DNA of 64,000 nucleotides, taken from assembly GCF_030247195.1 (NCBI RefSeq), contig NC_080671.1:212888851-212952850 (forward strand), written 5' to 3'. Of this stretch, positions 10,871 through 20,370 are shown in pieces. This DNA comes from Topomyia yanbarensis (lineage: Eukaryota; Arthropoda; Insecta; Diptera; Culicidae). Each line of letters opens with the position of its first letter. The stretch's first letter is position 1. The notes under the pieces are model-generated. The model saw only the letters and a list, made by a program, of their open reading frames with translations, was not told the DNA's origin and searched no databases. The translations under genes were made by a program, and so were the position numbers.

Positions 10871-11789
10871 AAAAATACAATCATATTTGAAGACATTTGG
10901 ATACAGTGTTGCACTTAACGACTGGTCCCGGTAATTCCGGTTTCCCGCTTCTTTGGTATTTTTTTTTTTAGTGTTACACGGCACTTCAAAATACATCATA
11001 TAGGTTGTCTATAAACTATTCAAGCACATTTGAAGTCTTCCTAGTATACGGTTATTCTGGAGTTGGTCTTAATCTGATTGCATTTTTAGTAGATCAAGCG
11101 TGTCGAATAACAGGTGTATTCAGGTACAAACGTTTCACAGGTATGGGTTACTCATATTTAATCCACAAAGTCTCTCAGATGGTTTCAAAATTAATTTAGA
11201 GCCTTTATATATACAATTTATTAATGTTCATGTTATATTAATACCAGTTTTCATGCTATACTTTGAAAAATTAATGAAACTGGCTTAACATTGCCTCGGA
11301 CTGACGCTATGAAATTTTCGTATAAATTTTGAGCCGGATATGTGAACAGTTATATTCACGGTTTATGAGACTTGAATAAATTCCATTTCATTGGCAGGTG
11401 TTTTGGTTGGAATTGGTTTTGAAATTAATTGGTTGGGTACCAATTGCGCACTAATATAGAACAACAGCGGTTAAGATTTTGAATAAAAAGTTTCACCAAG
11501 ATACATTCGTACGTTATTGTAGTATGAAATATTCATGTTGAAAAAGACTAAGCTTGCTGCTTTAAATAAGTATTCGAGCTTGCACGGGGGACTTCTTTAT
11601 AAAATATAAATGGTTAAAAAAATTATCGTGCTTAAAAACTAATTTGAATACCACCCTAGCCTAATTATAACACCACTCTACCACTCTTACATCACAAAAT
11701 GGTGCTTATCTCGCTTCCAACATTACTTATGATATAACAGCTTAAGAATAAATTGTTTTACCTTGTTAAATATACCTCAATACTATATT
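10871..11789. other. AT-rich sequence, unassigned
   Basis: I found no gene, inverted terminal repeat or array. Open frames at 11005-11288 are short and AT-driven. Confidence 0.35.
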
Positions 11790-12340
11790 GCACATATTTA
11801 TGGATCGTTTTACATTTTCTCTTCTTATCGATCTTTTTGTAAATATCCATAAACCATAATTTAACGTTCGATATATGAATTAATACATAGCATTTCTAAT
11901 GTTCATTTTTTCATCTTCTATGGACCAAGAAAAATTATTTAGCAAACATTTTCATCAAATTTATGGAACTTTTTCTAAATTTTATTGCTCCATTTTGTAA
12001 TACCGTGGAACATTTTTGTCGATATTATGGAACATATCGACGTGTTTTAATGTACATTGTTAATATTCTATGGATCAATGTCAGTTAATTTATGGCGCAA
12101 AATGTATCATTTTATGGAACCTTTCCAGTATTTTTATGAGACATTGGTTGATTTTAATTGCTCTTTTATTACTATTTTAGTGCTCTTTTGCTACAATTTT
12201 ATGGTTCAATTTTACATAATATATGGATCAAACGCCCTTTTTATGGATCATTCACACTGTTTTATGGATTTTCAGTGTTGTTTTATGGAACATGGACAAC
12301 TTTTTTATGGATCGTTTTACAATTCTTTATGGATTATTTT
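11790..12340 (+). repeat. Array of degenerate TTTATGGAWC repeats
   Basis: The word TTTATGGATC or TTTATGGAAC, with variants such as CTATGGACC and TTATGGTTC, occurs about 15-20 times, separated by 15-40 bp of T-rich sequence. Spacing is irregular and becomes denser from 12090 to 12330. The open frames at 12057-12403 (rich in FYGS and FMD) are a by-product of the repeat, not a gene. Similar degenerate arrays occur near the ends of some DNA transposons, but I cannot identify ends here. Confidence 0.6.
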
Positions 12341-12847
12341 AAATATATTATATGCAAAAGTATATTTTCCCTCTATGTATATGCTGCTATAAACACAGTT
12401 TAATTGTATAACTGCTGCATGTATGACGGGTTTTGTACATCAACATTAAGACCGGTTTATTTTATGTTCAGCTAAATGATTTTACTTATTTCGCAGTTCA
12501 CCTAGTGATATGGTCCATTAACAGTAATGTCCTGGCACTACATTCGTTGTAGTTTATTATCATACGTGGCAATTGCAGGGTTATTGCGAAAACTCCACGC
12601 CAAGAAACCTGCTTGGTGAAGGTTTGAACATATTATGTATAGGGTATTCGCCTTAACTCTCTAATGTTGACATTCCACGCGCAAATGCCCTTCTGCTGGC
12701 TCTTAACTGTAGAGTGAGTTCAATTTACAGTAAGTCCGAAAACTATTTGTTATCCGATTTAGCCCTTAATTTACTTTATTTTGTACATGCCATACTTTAA
12801 AGTGTCCTATTTCTAAAAATATTCAGCAAGACGGATTCATTTTGATC
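12341..12847. other. Unassigned sequence
   Basis: No supportable feature is visible. It separates the TTTATGGAWC array from a dispersed repeat. Confidence 0.35.
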
Positions 12848-13100
12848 TCGCTAAACATATGTGTAATGAAATATTCAATAATCAGGGCCGGTGGGTAATG
12901 TGGGTAGTAAAGGTGGTACTATCCACTTGAAGATAATCGAATTGGTAATTAGCCACTTGAAACTTTGGAACAAACCTAACATGTGAATTTATCCGCACAT
13001 GTGCCTCGGGTGCACGTTTGAAATTTTCGAGGTATGACCAAGATTCCATTTACACAAACGCGTCGCAAGTGATTTATGTGAATGTAATGCAAGCGTATGT
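12848..13100 (-). repeat. Dispersed repeat, inverted relative to 24798-25012
   Basis: The reverse complement of this block matches 24798-25012 over its whole length. Shared words include CATTACACATATGT, CAAGTGGATAGTAC, TAGGTTTGTTCC, ACATGTG and CACTTGCGACGCGTTT. The copies differ by point changes and small gaps and are 12 kb apart. It has no coding content and is probably a non-autonomous element or a fragment of one. Confidence 0.65.
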
Positions 13101-13273
13101 AAGGGTAGAGGGGGTAAAATACACCCCTAAGAAAATATTATCATAACTTAGCTGTAGACCATCAAATGGGAGAATTTAATTAATGATATCATTTAGCCAA
13201 CATTTCACACTGAAATCACAATCGCTTTGCAAAATATTCAGGAACATGAAGATTATTGAATTTTTCAAAATCA

Positions 13274-13639
13274 TTATAAATTGCTTTTTGAAAAATGGGC
13301 AGGGCAAAACGCACCTGGGCGGGGGTAAAATGCACCACAACAACGGGACACAATACACCAAAATCCAGTCTGTGGCCGCACCTGTGTACCAGCTCTGGAC
13401 CTACAGAAGACAACACCCATGTCCCGAATGCTTCTGGATGGTTCGAGTTTTTTGAAGGGCATCCAAGTCATTCGGAGTTTTTGATGTACAGATCCTCCCT
13501 TGAAGAATATCCGCAGAGCTTCGAAAAGCGGAACCATATTCTGCTTAATCACTGCTTGTAGGCTTTTATCCGCCGTGGAGATACCGGTACAAAGCCTGAC
13601 AACAAGCACACATAACGACACTATCTTGACGAATACCAT
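13274..13639 (-). CDS. Candidate small secreted-protein exon (orphan, unsupported by homology)
   Basis: On the minus strand a frame of 121 codons begins MVFVKIVSLCVLVVRLCTG, which looks like a signal peptide with cleavage after CTG. It continues with a helix-prone stretch (ADKSLQAVIKQNMVPLFEAL). The last ~35 residues are Cys- and Pro-rich and overlap a G-rich sequence of the GGGGTAAAATGCACC type found in repeats, so the true exon, if any, probably ends earlier (around 13390-13420). An AT-rich TATTTAAG lies about 35 bp upstream of the ATG. I do not recognise the family. It could be a chance frame. Confidence 0.3.
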   Translation of the reverse strand: MVFVKIVSLCVLVVRLCTGISTADKSLQAVIKQNMVPLFEALRIFFKGGSVHQKLRMTWMPFKKLEPSRSIRDMGVVFCRSRAGTQVRPQTGFWCIVSRCCGAFYPRPGAFCPAHFSKSNL

Positions 13640-13867
13640 CCATAATACGCGAAGAAGTACTTAAATACGATTTTCCCAACAAAAAATATGGGAGCTAAAC
13701 ACTTGACCCGCTTGCATGATTTTTCAGATATAGTGTTAAAGCTTACTTCGAATGGTTTATTAAAACGCTTTCAAGTTGTTTCATAAACAGGAAATTATAC
13801 TAGCGTGATATTTATAAATTCAGAATGTATACCCTCAAGTGCTTAAGGGGTTATACACCATCAACAC

Positions 13868-13950
13868 ACGCGACGTTACAATGATTTGACCTTCATTCTA
13901 TAAATCTGTTATAACTTTTTCAAATGAAATCTTTCTTCAAACCTAATTAT
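13868..13950 (-). repeat. Repeat with ACGTTACAA motif, inverted partner at 17735-17815
   Basis: The reverse complement contains AAAGTTATAAC, then ATAGAATGAA, then GTCAAATC and TTGTAACGTCGCG, matching in order the block at 17735-17815. The two copies flank the 14450-17208 element at roughly similar distances in inverted orientation. Confidence 0.55.
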
Positions 13951-14062
13951 AGATTCAGAAAATAAACAAATTTTTATATAAGATTCGATCTACAAAACTC
14001 GAATGCACTGGGCGAGGTATTTTTAATAAACGATTGTACAACGTCACATTATATTTTATTAA

Positions 14063-14180
14063 CCCTCCGGCACTCGCGCGAATGGCTCCCCGAATGAGCA
14101 ACCGCTGGTGCTGGAAGAAGATTTCGCTAGAGTTTCGGAAGGTGTTGCACAAAATACAACGGCGCGAGTGCTGGAGGGTT
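14063..14180. mobile_element. Possible ~118 bp MITE with CCCTCCRGCACTCGCGC ends
   Basis: The sequence begins AACCCTCCGGCACTCGCGCG and ends GGCGCGAGTGCTGGAGGGTT, an inverted repeat of about 18 bp with one mismatch, flanked by TTAA-like sequence. The interior is short and non-coding. The arms and size fit a MITE. Confidence 0.55.
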
Positions 14181-14463
14181 AAAGTTCACCCCCGCTGTAT
14201 TCTCCTCGACGCTGGCTCCTCGACATCTTCATCCGGTCGTCTCTTCAAGCAAAAAGTAACTATAACATATACAATACTTTAGTGTACCGAGCCCTATCGA
14301 TTGTCTGGCGCTTAAATTGTGCTCGCTTCCTCATATAAATCCACTTGTTTAAGCCTAACAATACAAATATCATACTATAAACTCGGATCGGGAACCTGAT
14401 TCCAAATTAAACAAAGCAATACTGCCAGTTTATTTTCTTTTGTGAAATACACTGAAGTCTTTT

Positions 14464-14745
14464 TATGCGGTTTTTTATGCGACTTTTTTATGCTGATTTT
14501 CAAAGTTATGCGGTTTTTTATGCGGATTTTCAAAGTTATGCGGTTTTTTGTGCGGATTTTCAAAGTTATGCGGTTTTTTTAATGCGGATTTTCAAAGTTA
14601 TGCGGTTTTTTATGCGTATTTTCAAATTTTTGCGGTTTTTTTGTGCGGATTTTCAAAGTTATGCGGTTTTTTTTAATGCGGATTTTCAAAGTTATGCGGT
14701 TTTTTATGCGAATTTTCAAAGTTATGCGATTCTTTTTATGCAGCT
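14464..14745 (+). repeat. Left array of ~30 bp ATGCGG repeat
   Basis: About nine units of the pattern GTTATGCGGTTTTTTATGCG followed by GATTTTCAAA, with variation in T-tract length. It is a minisatellite inside a TIR element. The open frame reading MRFFMRIFKV repeatedly is only the translation of the array. Confidence 0.9.
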
Positions 14746-14799
14746 TCCTTTTAATTTATAGGGCTTCACCTGAAGCGACTTTTATCGATCCTCGTGAAT

Positions 14800-15988
14800 G
14801 CACATTAGAGTGCTCAGAAAATTGATGAATTTTTGAAAACTCCGTCGGCCCACCCCTGAGTCGATTCCTAGTCCCACTAGGACTACTTGCTCCAAATTTG
14901 AAGCAAATCGGACAAGTCTAACTACCGGACCAACGTGGCTGAAGTTTGTATGGGATTTTTTGACAATTTACAAGGAAAAACCCCACTAACTCGCATTTTC
15001 GCCTCTAGGTGGCATTATATGCATCATAGTAAGTGAAAATAAGAAAGATAATTTAATTGCCTACAACTTTGTCGAAGACTGCTAGTGAATCCGGTTTTGT
15101 TAAAGAAGTTATTAAACTTTTACCGAAGTGTTGTTTGAGTCAGTTTTGCATAGGGCCTAGCAGTGCATGGTTGTGTATCGGTACTCGATTCCCACCAACT
15201 ATACATTTTTGTGAGTTAATGGCTAGATTTAGCTGAATAGAATGTTCAGAAGAAGTGTAGTACATAATACGAGCTATGTTTTGGTTGGAAAATTTTAGTT
15301 ACACCTGTTACACCTGACCGCATAGAGGGCGCCAACACTAACTTTTTATAGAAGTGAGATAGAATATCGAGATGTTCGGAATAATTATTTAAAAATGCTT
15401 GTTCTACAACTTTGTGGAAGACACCTAATCTCTATCTCTTTCCGGTTAAAAGTTAGTGTTGGCGCCCTCTATGCGGTAAAATGTGGAACTAAAAATTTCT
15501 AACCAAAATATGGCTCGCATTATTTACTATAAATCTTCTGTACATACTAATGACCTTAACCTAACCATTATTTCACAAAAATGTTTAGTTCGTGCGAATC
15601 AAGTACTGATACACAACCTAGCACTGCTACGCCCCATGCAAAACTGACTCAGACATCACTTCGTTAAAAGTTTAACAACTTCTTTTAGCAAAGCCGGATT
15701 TACTAGCAGTCTTCTAAAAAGTTGCAGGCAATTAAATTATCTTTCTTATTTTCACTTACAGTGATGGTACGATGCATACAGTGCCATCTAGCGGCGAAAA
15801 TGCGAGTTAATGGGGTTTCTCCATGTAAATTGTCGAAAAATCCCATACAAACTTCAGGCACGTTGGTCCGGTAGCTAGACTTGTCCGATTTACTTCAAAT
15901 TTGGAACAACTACTCCTGGTGGGACTAGGAATCGACTCAGGGGTGGGCCGATAGGGGTAATTTTTTTTCCTGTCACTCTAATGCACAT
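14800..15988. mobile_element. ~1.19 kb palindromic (foldback) element
   Basis: The left arm runs from CATTAGAGTG (14803) to about 15365. The right arm runs from about 15425 to CACTCTAATG (15983). The arms are inverted copies: shared blocks include CCCACCCCTGAGTCGATTCC, TTTGTATGGGATTTTTTGAC, the ACTAACTCGCATTTTCGC block and GGCGCCCTCTATGCGG. The central spacer is only about 60 bp. By eye the arms are about 85-90% identical. A diverged relative lies at 48890-50100. There is no coding content. It is inserted inside the 14450-17208 element and is therefore younger than that insertion. Confidence 0.85.
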
Positions 15989-16079
15989 GCTTAAATAAAA
16001 GACATAAAATGTAAATATTTTTATTTTAGGTTATAAATTACTAGTCTTTGGGTTAAGGATATGAGAAGCCTTCTTGATG

Positions 16080-16720
16080 CAGTGAAAATAAAAACAGAAA
16101 ATGACTGGAGGGTGGCTTCCGGTTCACTGGAACCCCAACGACCAGGGTCTGTCGCGTTCGGTGCTACTCGGCGTAGTTCCCGACGGTGGAGCTAGCCTAC
16201 CTCGGCGGAGAGTTCCCCGACGAAAGAATGTCTCCTGCAACCGTTGACGGTCACGTTATTCTTCCTTAGATGTAGTCCGGCAGAATGTCGAGGTCAGTCC
16301 AACGATTCCCGGTGGAAGATTGCATCCGGTTCACTGGCGGCCCGATGATTCAAGCCGGCGATTCGCTACGGACTACTCGGAATAGTCCCCGACGGTGGAT
16401 CTTTCCTACTCCGACGAAGAGTTCCCCGGCAGTGGAAGATCTTCCGAAACCGATACTACCCGGGCAGATGCCGAGGTCGGTCCTGCGATTCTGGGTGGAG
16501 GGTGACTTCCAGTTGACAGGCGCCCCGACGAGCATCTGCCGAAGCTAATTCGATCTATTCGAACTAGTCCCCGGTGGTGGGCCTAGTCTACTCCGACGGA
16601 GAAATTTCCCGACGTTGAAATTTCTCTCGAAATCGTTATCTCGATGCTGGTCGGTTAGGTGCCGAGGTCAGTCTTGCGATTCCGGGGATTCACGGTTCCG
16701 ACAGCATAAGTCATTAAGTG
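16080..16720 (-). repeat. GC-rich tandem repeats related to the Waldo-like 3' UTR
   Basis: Three diverged units of about 185-220 bp contain CCGGTTCACTGG, then CCCCGACGGTGG, then GAGTTCCCCGAC. The reverse complement matches the 3' UTR units of the elements at 28517-31676 and 54046-57473, for example GTCGTTGGGG followed by CCAGTGAACCGGAAGC (30826-30865). This is probably the 3' end of an older, 5'-truncated Waldo-like copy on the minus strand. The short frames across it are not genes. Confidence 0.65.
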
Positions 16721-16944
16721 ACTTTACGCTTGTCTGGACATGCCGCAGACTCAGGTTATTCGCATTAACTGCCAAAAGATCCTGACTCCTGCGTTGCAGA
16801 AGAAAAAGAGTTATGTAGCCGGGAAACTCTAAGCTTGCTCATATGACCCTACTCCACGCTTTTCTCTAAACTTTCTTACTTCAAATCCTTGCTCTTCCTT
16901 GAGCACTATGGCTCTTAATATTGAAAAATAATTAATTTTTTTTC

Positions 16945-17195
16945 TTATGTGTTTTTTTAAGCGGATTTTCAAAATTATGCAGTTTTTTATGCGGATTTTC
17001 AAAGTTATGCGGTTTTATTTTATGCGGATTTTCAAAGTTATGCGGTTTTTTATGCGGATTTTCAAAGTTATGCGATTTTTTATGCGGATTTTCAAAGTTA
17101 TGCTTTTTTTATGCGGATTTTCAAAGCTATGCGGTTTTTTATGCGAATTTTCAAAGTTATGCGGTTTTTTTATGCGGTACGTATCCCCCGCATAA
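16945..17195 (+). repeat. Right array of ~30 bp ATGCGG repeat
   Basis: About eight units of the same repeat as at 14464-14745, in the same orientation, ending in ATGCGG next to the inverted CCGCATAAAAAAA of the terminus. Confidence 0.9.
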
Positions 17196-17210
17196 AAAAA
17201 CTTCAGTGTA

Positions 17211-17931
17211 TCTACCACAATTTAGTGTAACTACCACAATTTAAAAAATAAACTGTATCGTGATTTTGGGACAACCCCATATGTTTATTCGAGTAAAATA
17301 TCATTAACATGGCTATATGTAATAAATATTTAAAATTTCACTCAAAACAATAGCACACAAAAAATACAGAGTTATAGAAAAGTTGAAGATTTTCGTGACG
17401 TTACAACGCAATGAGGGATCACTTTTCCTGAGAAAGGAGCGTTGTAACGTGACGAAAGTAAAAGATGCTTAAAAAGAAACAGAACAATAAACTTCATATT
17501 TAATGACACCTAATTGTTCGTAAGTTATTTAGAAATACTTCATAGAAGATTGGTTCTTGATAAACAATCTTATAGAGCAGACATTTTGACTTTTAATGAA
17601 GGTGCTAATTTGTGACGCGTTGTAACGTCACGTTACATTATAAGTCATAAAACAACCCTCTTGCAGTTTATTCAGTTTATGTCGATTGAATCTTTCGTGA
17701 AATTTTGTCTACTTTCTGAATATGTAATAAGATTTGATGTAGGCGTTCATTTGATAAAGTTATAACATATTTATGGAATGAACATTCGTCAAATCGTTGT
17801 AACGTCACGAAAGAATGTGTCATAATTCGTTAGTTGAACGAAGGTGGTGTATTTGAAATAAGTTGTTAAATTATTTGAAATAAGTTGTTATTTTTCCAAA
17901 AATTCTCAGGCTTATTAGATTATATTTTCAG
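17211..17931. other. FLAD1 upstream intron sequence with GTTGTAACGTCACG motifs
   Basis: The motif GTTGTAACGTSACGAAAG, or its complement, occurs near 17390-17409 (inverted), 17440-17459, 17614-17637 and 17794-17812. The first two face each other as an inverted pair 30 bp apart. The block 17735-17815 is the inverted partner of 13868-13950. It ends with a pyrimidine-rich acceptor TATATTTTCAG before the FLAD1 exon. Confidence 0.55.
17735..17815 (+). repeat. Repeat with GTTGTAACGTCACG, inverted partner at 13868-13950
   Basis: It contains TCATTTGATAAAGTTATAAC, then GGAATGAA, then GTCAAATCGTTGTAACGTCA, in the same order as the reverse complement of 13868-13950. Confidence 0.55.
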
Positions 17932-18279
17932 CTGCTGAAACAGGCGTTTACGATTTATAAGCAGGATGAAATATTTCTTTCTTTTAACGGAGGCAAAGAC
18001 TGCACTGTATTGCTAGATATTGTAGTAAGATTACTGCCCAGTTATTCGAAGCACAACTTTGACATCCGATGTATATACGTACAACCAGCCGATCCGTTTG
18101 AAGAACTAGAGGTATTCGTAGAGCAATGCAAGAATTATTACAACATTGACATTCAAATCATGAGAGGTGGAATTAAATCGGTTCTAAAACAAATATGCCA
18201 GGAAAGTCTCAGCATAAAAGCTTGTTTGATGGGTGCAAGGCGAACTGACCCACACTGTGAACATCTGAAACCGATGCAG
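17932..18279 (+). CDS. FLAD1: FAD synthase (FLAD1-type), internal exon with nucleotide-binding loop
   Basis: This 348 bp exon, phase 0 at both ends, is bounded by TATATTTTCAG and GTAATA. It encodes 116 residues starting LLKQAFTIYKQDEIF and containing SFNGGKDCTVLLD, the PP-loop-like motif of the PAPS-reductase/FAD-synthase fold. Later come YVQPADPFEELE and GARRTDPHCEHLKPMQ. FAD synthase transfers AMP from ATP to FMN to make FAD. The GGKD loop binds the ATP phosphates and the RxxDP region contributes to substrate binding. The exon joins in frame to 20249-20370. The 5' exon(s) with the start codon are not recognised upstream, either lost among repeats or outside the window. Insect proteins usually carry only this domain. 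Confidence 0.92.
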
Positions 18280-18311
18280 GTAATACAACTGTTTTACCGC
18301 TTTGTTCAAAC

Positions 18312-20210
18312 CAGCCCGGGGACAACTTGACAGATAGTGCTTGTTTCGTATATGTACCACTAATTTGATGGTGGCGCTAGTATGCCTTCTCCGTACGAGT
18401 ACCACGAACAACGAAACGAAATAGTTTCAAGAGAAAAGCGTGTTTCGTTACGTGTGTTATGAACGCCGTCAATGCAGCAAGAACAAAATTTAGAAAAAGC
18501 GTATTCCAAAATGTGGATAAAGAAAACAATTATTAGAGAATAAATTTATCCCTAACTGAAAACTGTCAGCAAGGTACATAAATCTTATTATAAATGTAAC
18601 TGGAAGTCGTTGTTTTTTTTGTTTTATTGTTGTGTGAAGTGTGTAATCGGTAAATCATTTGTGCTTTTTGCCCGAGAAATATGAATGAAAATCATTTTGG
18701 CCAATGAAAGTAAATCACCAAGCCTAACAATTCGTGAACATATGACATCTTGTTTCAAATTAATTAAGAACGTCAAGAATTCTAGAATTTTGTTTGGGAA
18801 TATAAACGAAATATGTAGGATTTTCTACACAGTTAGCAAAATTGGTTTTGGATAGAATTTGTGCGCTTTTACCAGAATTCTGGCAGCAAACCGGTAGTGC
18901 CCGGTTTTAGAATGCTGCCAGGAATAGGGGCCATGCATAAATAACGTAGCATTTTTGGGGGGGGGGGGGGGTAGGGAGGGTATACCAAATTTGTGACAAA
19001 GTGTGACGAGGGGGAGGGTAGGGCCAGAAGTTATGCGACGTAGCATTAAGTTTAAAACCCATTGTTTAGAGAAAACAATTTAATGATCCTCCATTATTCC
19101 CAAGAGAAATAAATTTAAATTCAAACAAGTTACTTTTGATGCGGTTTTACGATTCGCGGAATTACAAGTTCACAAAAATACGAAAAGGTTTGGTATGCGG
19201 ATTTAACTTGCTAAATTAGTTAGTTAATGTTGCTATTAGACTTAGTTTGGAAGCTGAATTAAATTTTCACTTCAGATTCAACCAAACAAAATTTAGTAAT
19301 TTAGATGAACGTATGCTTCTTAGAATCATTGGCAGCTGCAGGATAGTGAACTGAGAGAACTTCTCTTTATGCTCCCCTTGACATATAAAATTCCAAACAA
19401 AACAATCAACACTACATTTGTGATGAAATGGGCTTATTTTGCACGAAATTTGCTGTTATAATGAAAATGTTGATAACATTTTGAAAGGACATGTATTTAA
19501 AATAATTGAAAAACATGTAATTTTTTTTTTTCATCACTCGGGCGCTTTGCATGGGACGAGGGGGAGGGGGTAGGTAAATGCTACGTTATTTACGAGGGGA
19601 AGGTTAAAATTTTGTGACCAAATGCTACGAGGGCGGAGGGAGGGGTCAAAAGTCGCCGAAAAAAGCTACGTCATTTGTGTACGGCCCCATATACAATTAT
19701 GTTCGACTCTTGCCAGAGTTTTATTCGACTTTTGCAATAATTCTGTCCAAAAGATTTTGCGATAATTTTGGTACGAATTCCTTCAGAATTCATTTCGCAT
19801 ATTGCTCAGCTCTAGCCCGACAGAAAACTAATTTAACGGCGTCCACCGGAGGATTGCATGTTGGTTCGATCTCGAAGATTTTCGGAAATTTCAATATAAG
19901 TGGAAGTGGCTCGATTTTGAAAGCCATCTTCTTGTATTTCTGAAAATCGATTTATTTTTCTTGGATTTTTTAGATCCAAAATGGAATCTATGTTTCTGTT
20001 AAGGTATGGACAGTTTTTAATTTGAACAGCAAAATAAATTTGGCGATAGAAATGCTTAAATTGTTAATTTTTTACAGCTAAAGAAAATAATAGATGAGAT
20101 GCGCCTTTTTTTAAATTTTGTTCCATTCGAGCCGCCATGACATTACCAAATCACCACAAAATTTGCTTATGAGTTCAATATATGGGAGCTGTCAAGTTGT
20201 CCCCGGGCTG
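18312..20210. mobile_element. 1.9 kb non-autonomous hAT-like element in a FLAD1 intron
   Basis: The left end CAGCCCGGGGACAACTTGAC (18312) is mirrored by GTCAAGTTGTCCCCGGGCTG ending at 20210, a perfect inverted repeat of about 22 bp. GTTCAAAC flanks both ends (18304-18311 and 20211-20218), an 8-bp target duplication typical of hAT elements. No transposase frame is visible. The interior holds a second MITE (18927-19688). Removing the element and one duplication leaves an intron of about 62 bp. A shortened relative is at 26277-26550. Confidence 0.9.
18927..19688. mobile_element. GGGGCCAT-type MITE nested in the hAT-like element
   Basis: It starts GGGGCCATGCATAAATAACG and ends with the imperfect inverse (GCTACGTCATTTGTGTACGG then CCCC). 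Each side carries a G-rich subterminal tract, including a run of about 16 G near 18957. Related ends occur at 62311 and 62728-62907. It is non-coding. Confidence 0.7.
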
Positions 20211-20248
20211 GTTCAAACATGTGTATAAATTTATTTGTATTTTTACAG

Positions 20249-20370
20249 GAAACTGACCCGGGTTGGCCAAGTATAATACGGATAAACCCATTAATTGATT
20301 GGACTTGTTCTGAAGTGTGGGAATACATAAGGGGAAATAATGTACCTTATTGTATTTTATATGACCAAGG
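20249..20370 (+). CDS. FLAD1: FAD synthase (FLAD1-type), penultimate exon
   Basis: This 122 bp exon is bounded by TATTTTTACAG and GTAAGA, entering in phase 0 and leaving two bases of a Gly codon. It encodes [18 protein letters not shown], then [20 protein letters not shown]. The motifs TDPGWP, NPLxDW and PYCxLYDxG are diagnostic for the FAD synthase C-terminal half, where they build the flavin-binding face. The following coding exon with exactly the needed phase is 30 kb away at 50397, giving GYTSIG across the junction. Confidence 0.93.

Larger units (their letters stand above)
13640..14447. other. Unassigned sequence with one inverted-repeat block
   Basis: The block at 13868-13950 is the reverse complement of 17735-17815 (separate entry). 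At 14060-14180, CCCTCCGGCACTCGCGCG and CGCGCGAGTGCTGGAGGG-like sequence form an inverted pair about 100 bp apart, resembling the ends of a small MITE (about 14063-14179). No gene is visible. Confidence 0.45.
14450..17208. mobile_element. 2.76 kb TIR element with CCGCATAA arrays and nested insertions
   Basis: The left end reads CACTGAAGTCTTTTTATGCG and the right end is its near-perfect inverse (CCGCATAAAAAAACTTCAGTG less one base). TA flanks both ends (14448-14449 and 17209-17210), consistent with a TA target duplication. Just inside each end lies an array of a ~30 bp unit, GTTATGCGG then TTTTTTATGCGG then ATTTTCAAA, both in the same orientation. The right TIR pairs with the last array unit to form a hairpin (17166-17200). 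Between the arrays sit a ~1.19 kb palindrome and a GC-rich block like the Waldo-like 3' UTR. No transposase is visible, so it is non-autonomous. Confidence 0.75.

Noticed and set aside
12057..12403. 111- and 81-codon frames rich in FYGS and YGSF
   Set aside because: By-product of the TTTATGGAWC repeat.
14465..14825. MRFFMRIFKV-type repetitive proteins
   Set aside because: Translation of the ~30 bp array; same at 16947-17218.
14464..17195. Regular short repeats that could be mistaken for a CRISPR array
   Set aside because: Units are contiguous with no unique spacers, vary in length, lie inside a TIR element, and the context is eukaryotic.
14450..17208. Helitron interpretation from the terminal hairpin
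   Set aside because: Inverted ends and a TA duplication are not Helitron features, and no CTRR end is present.
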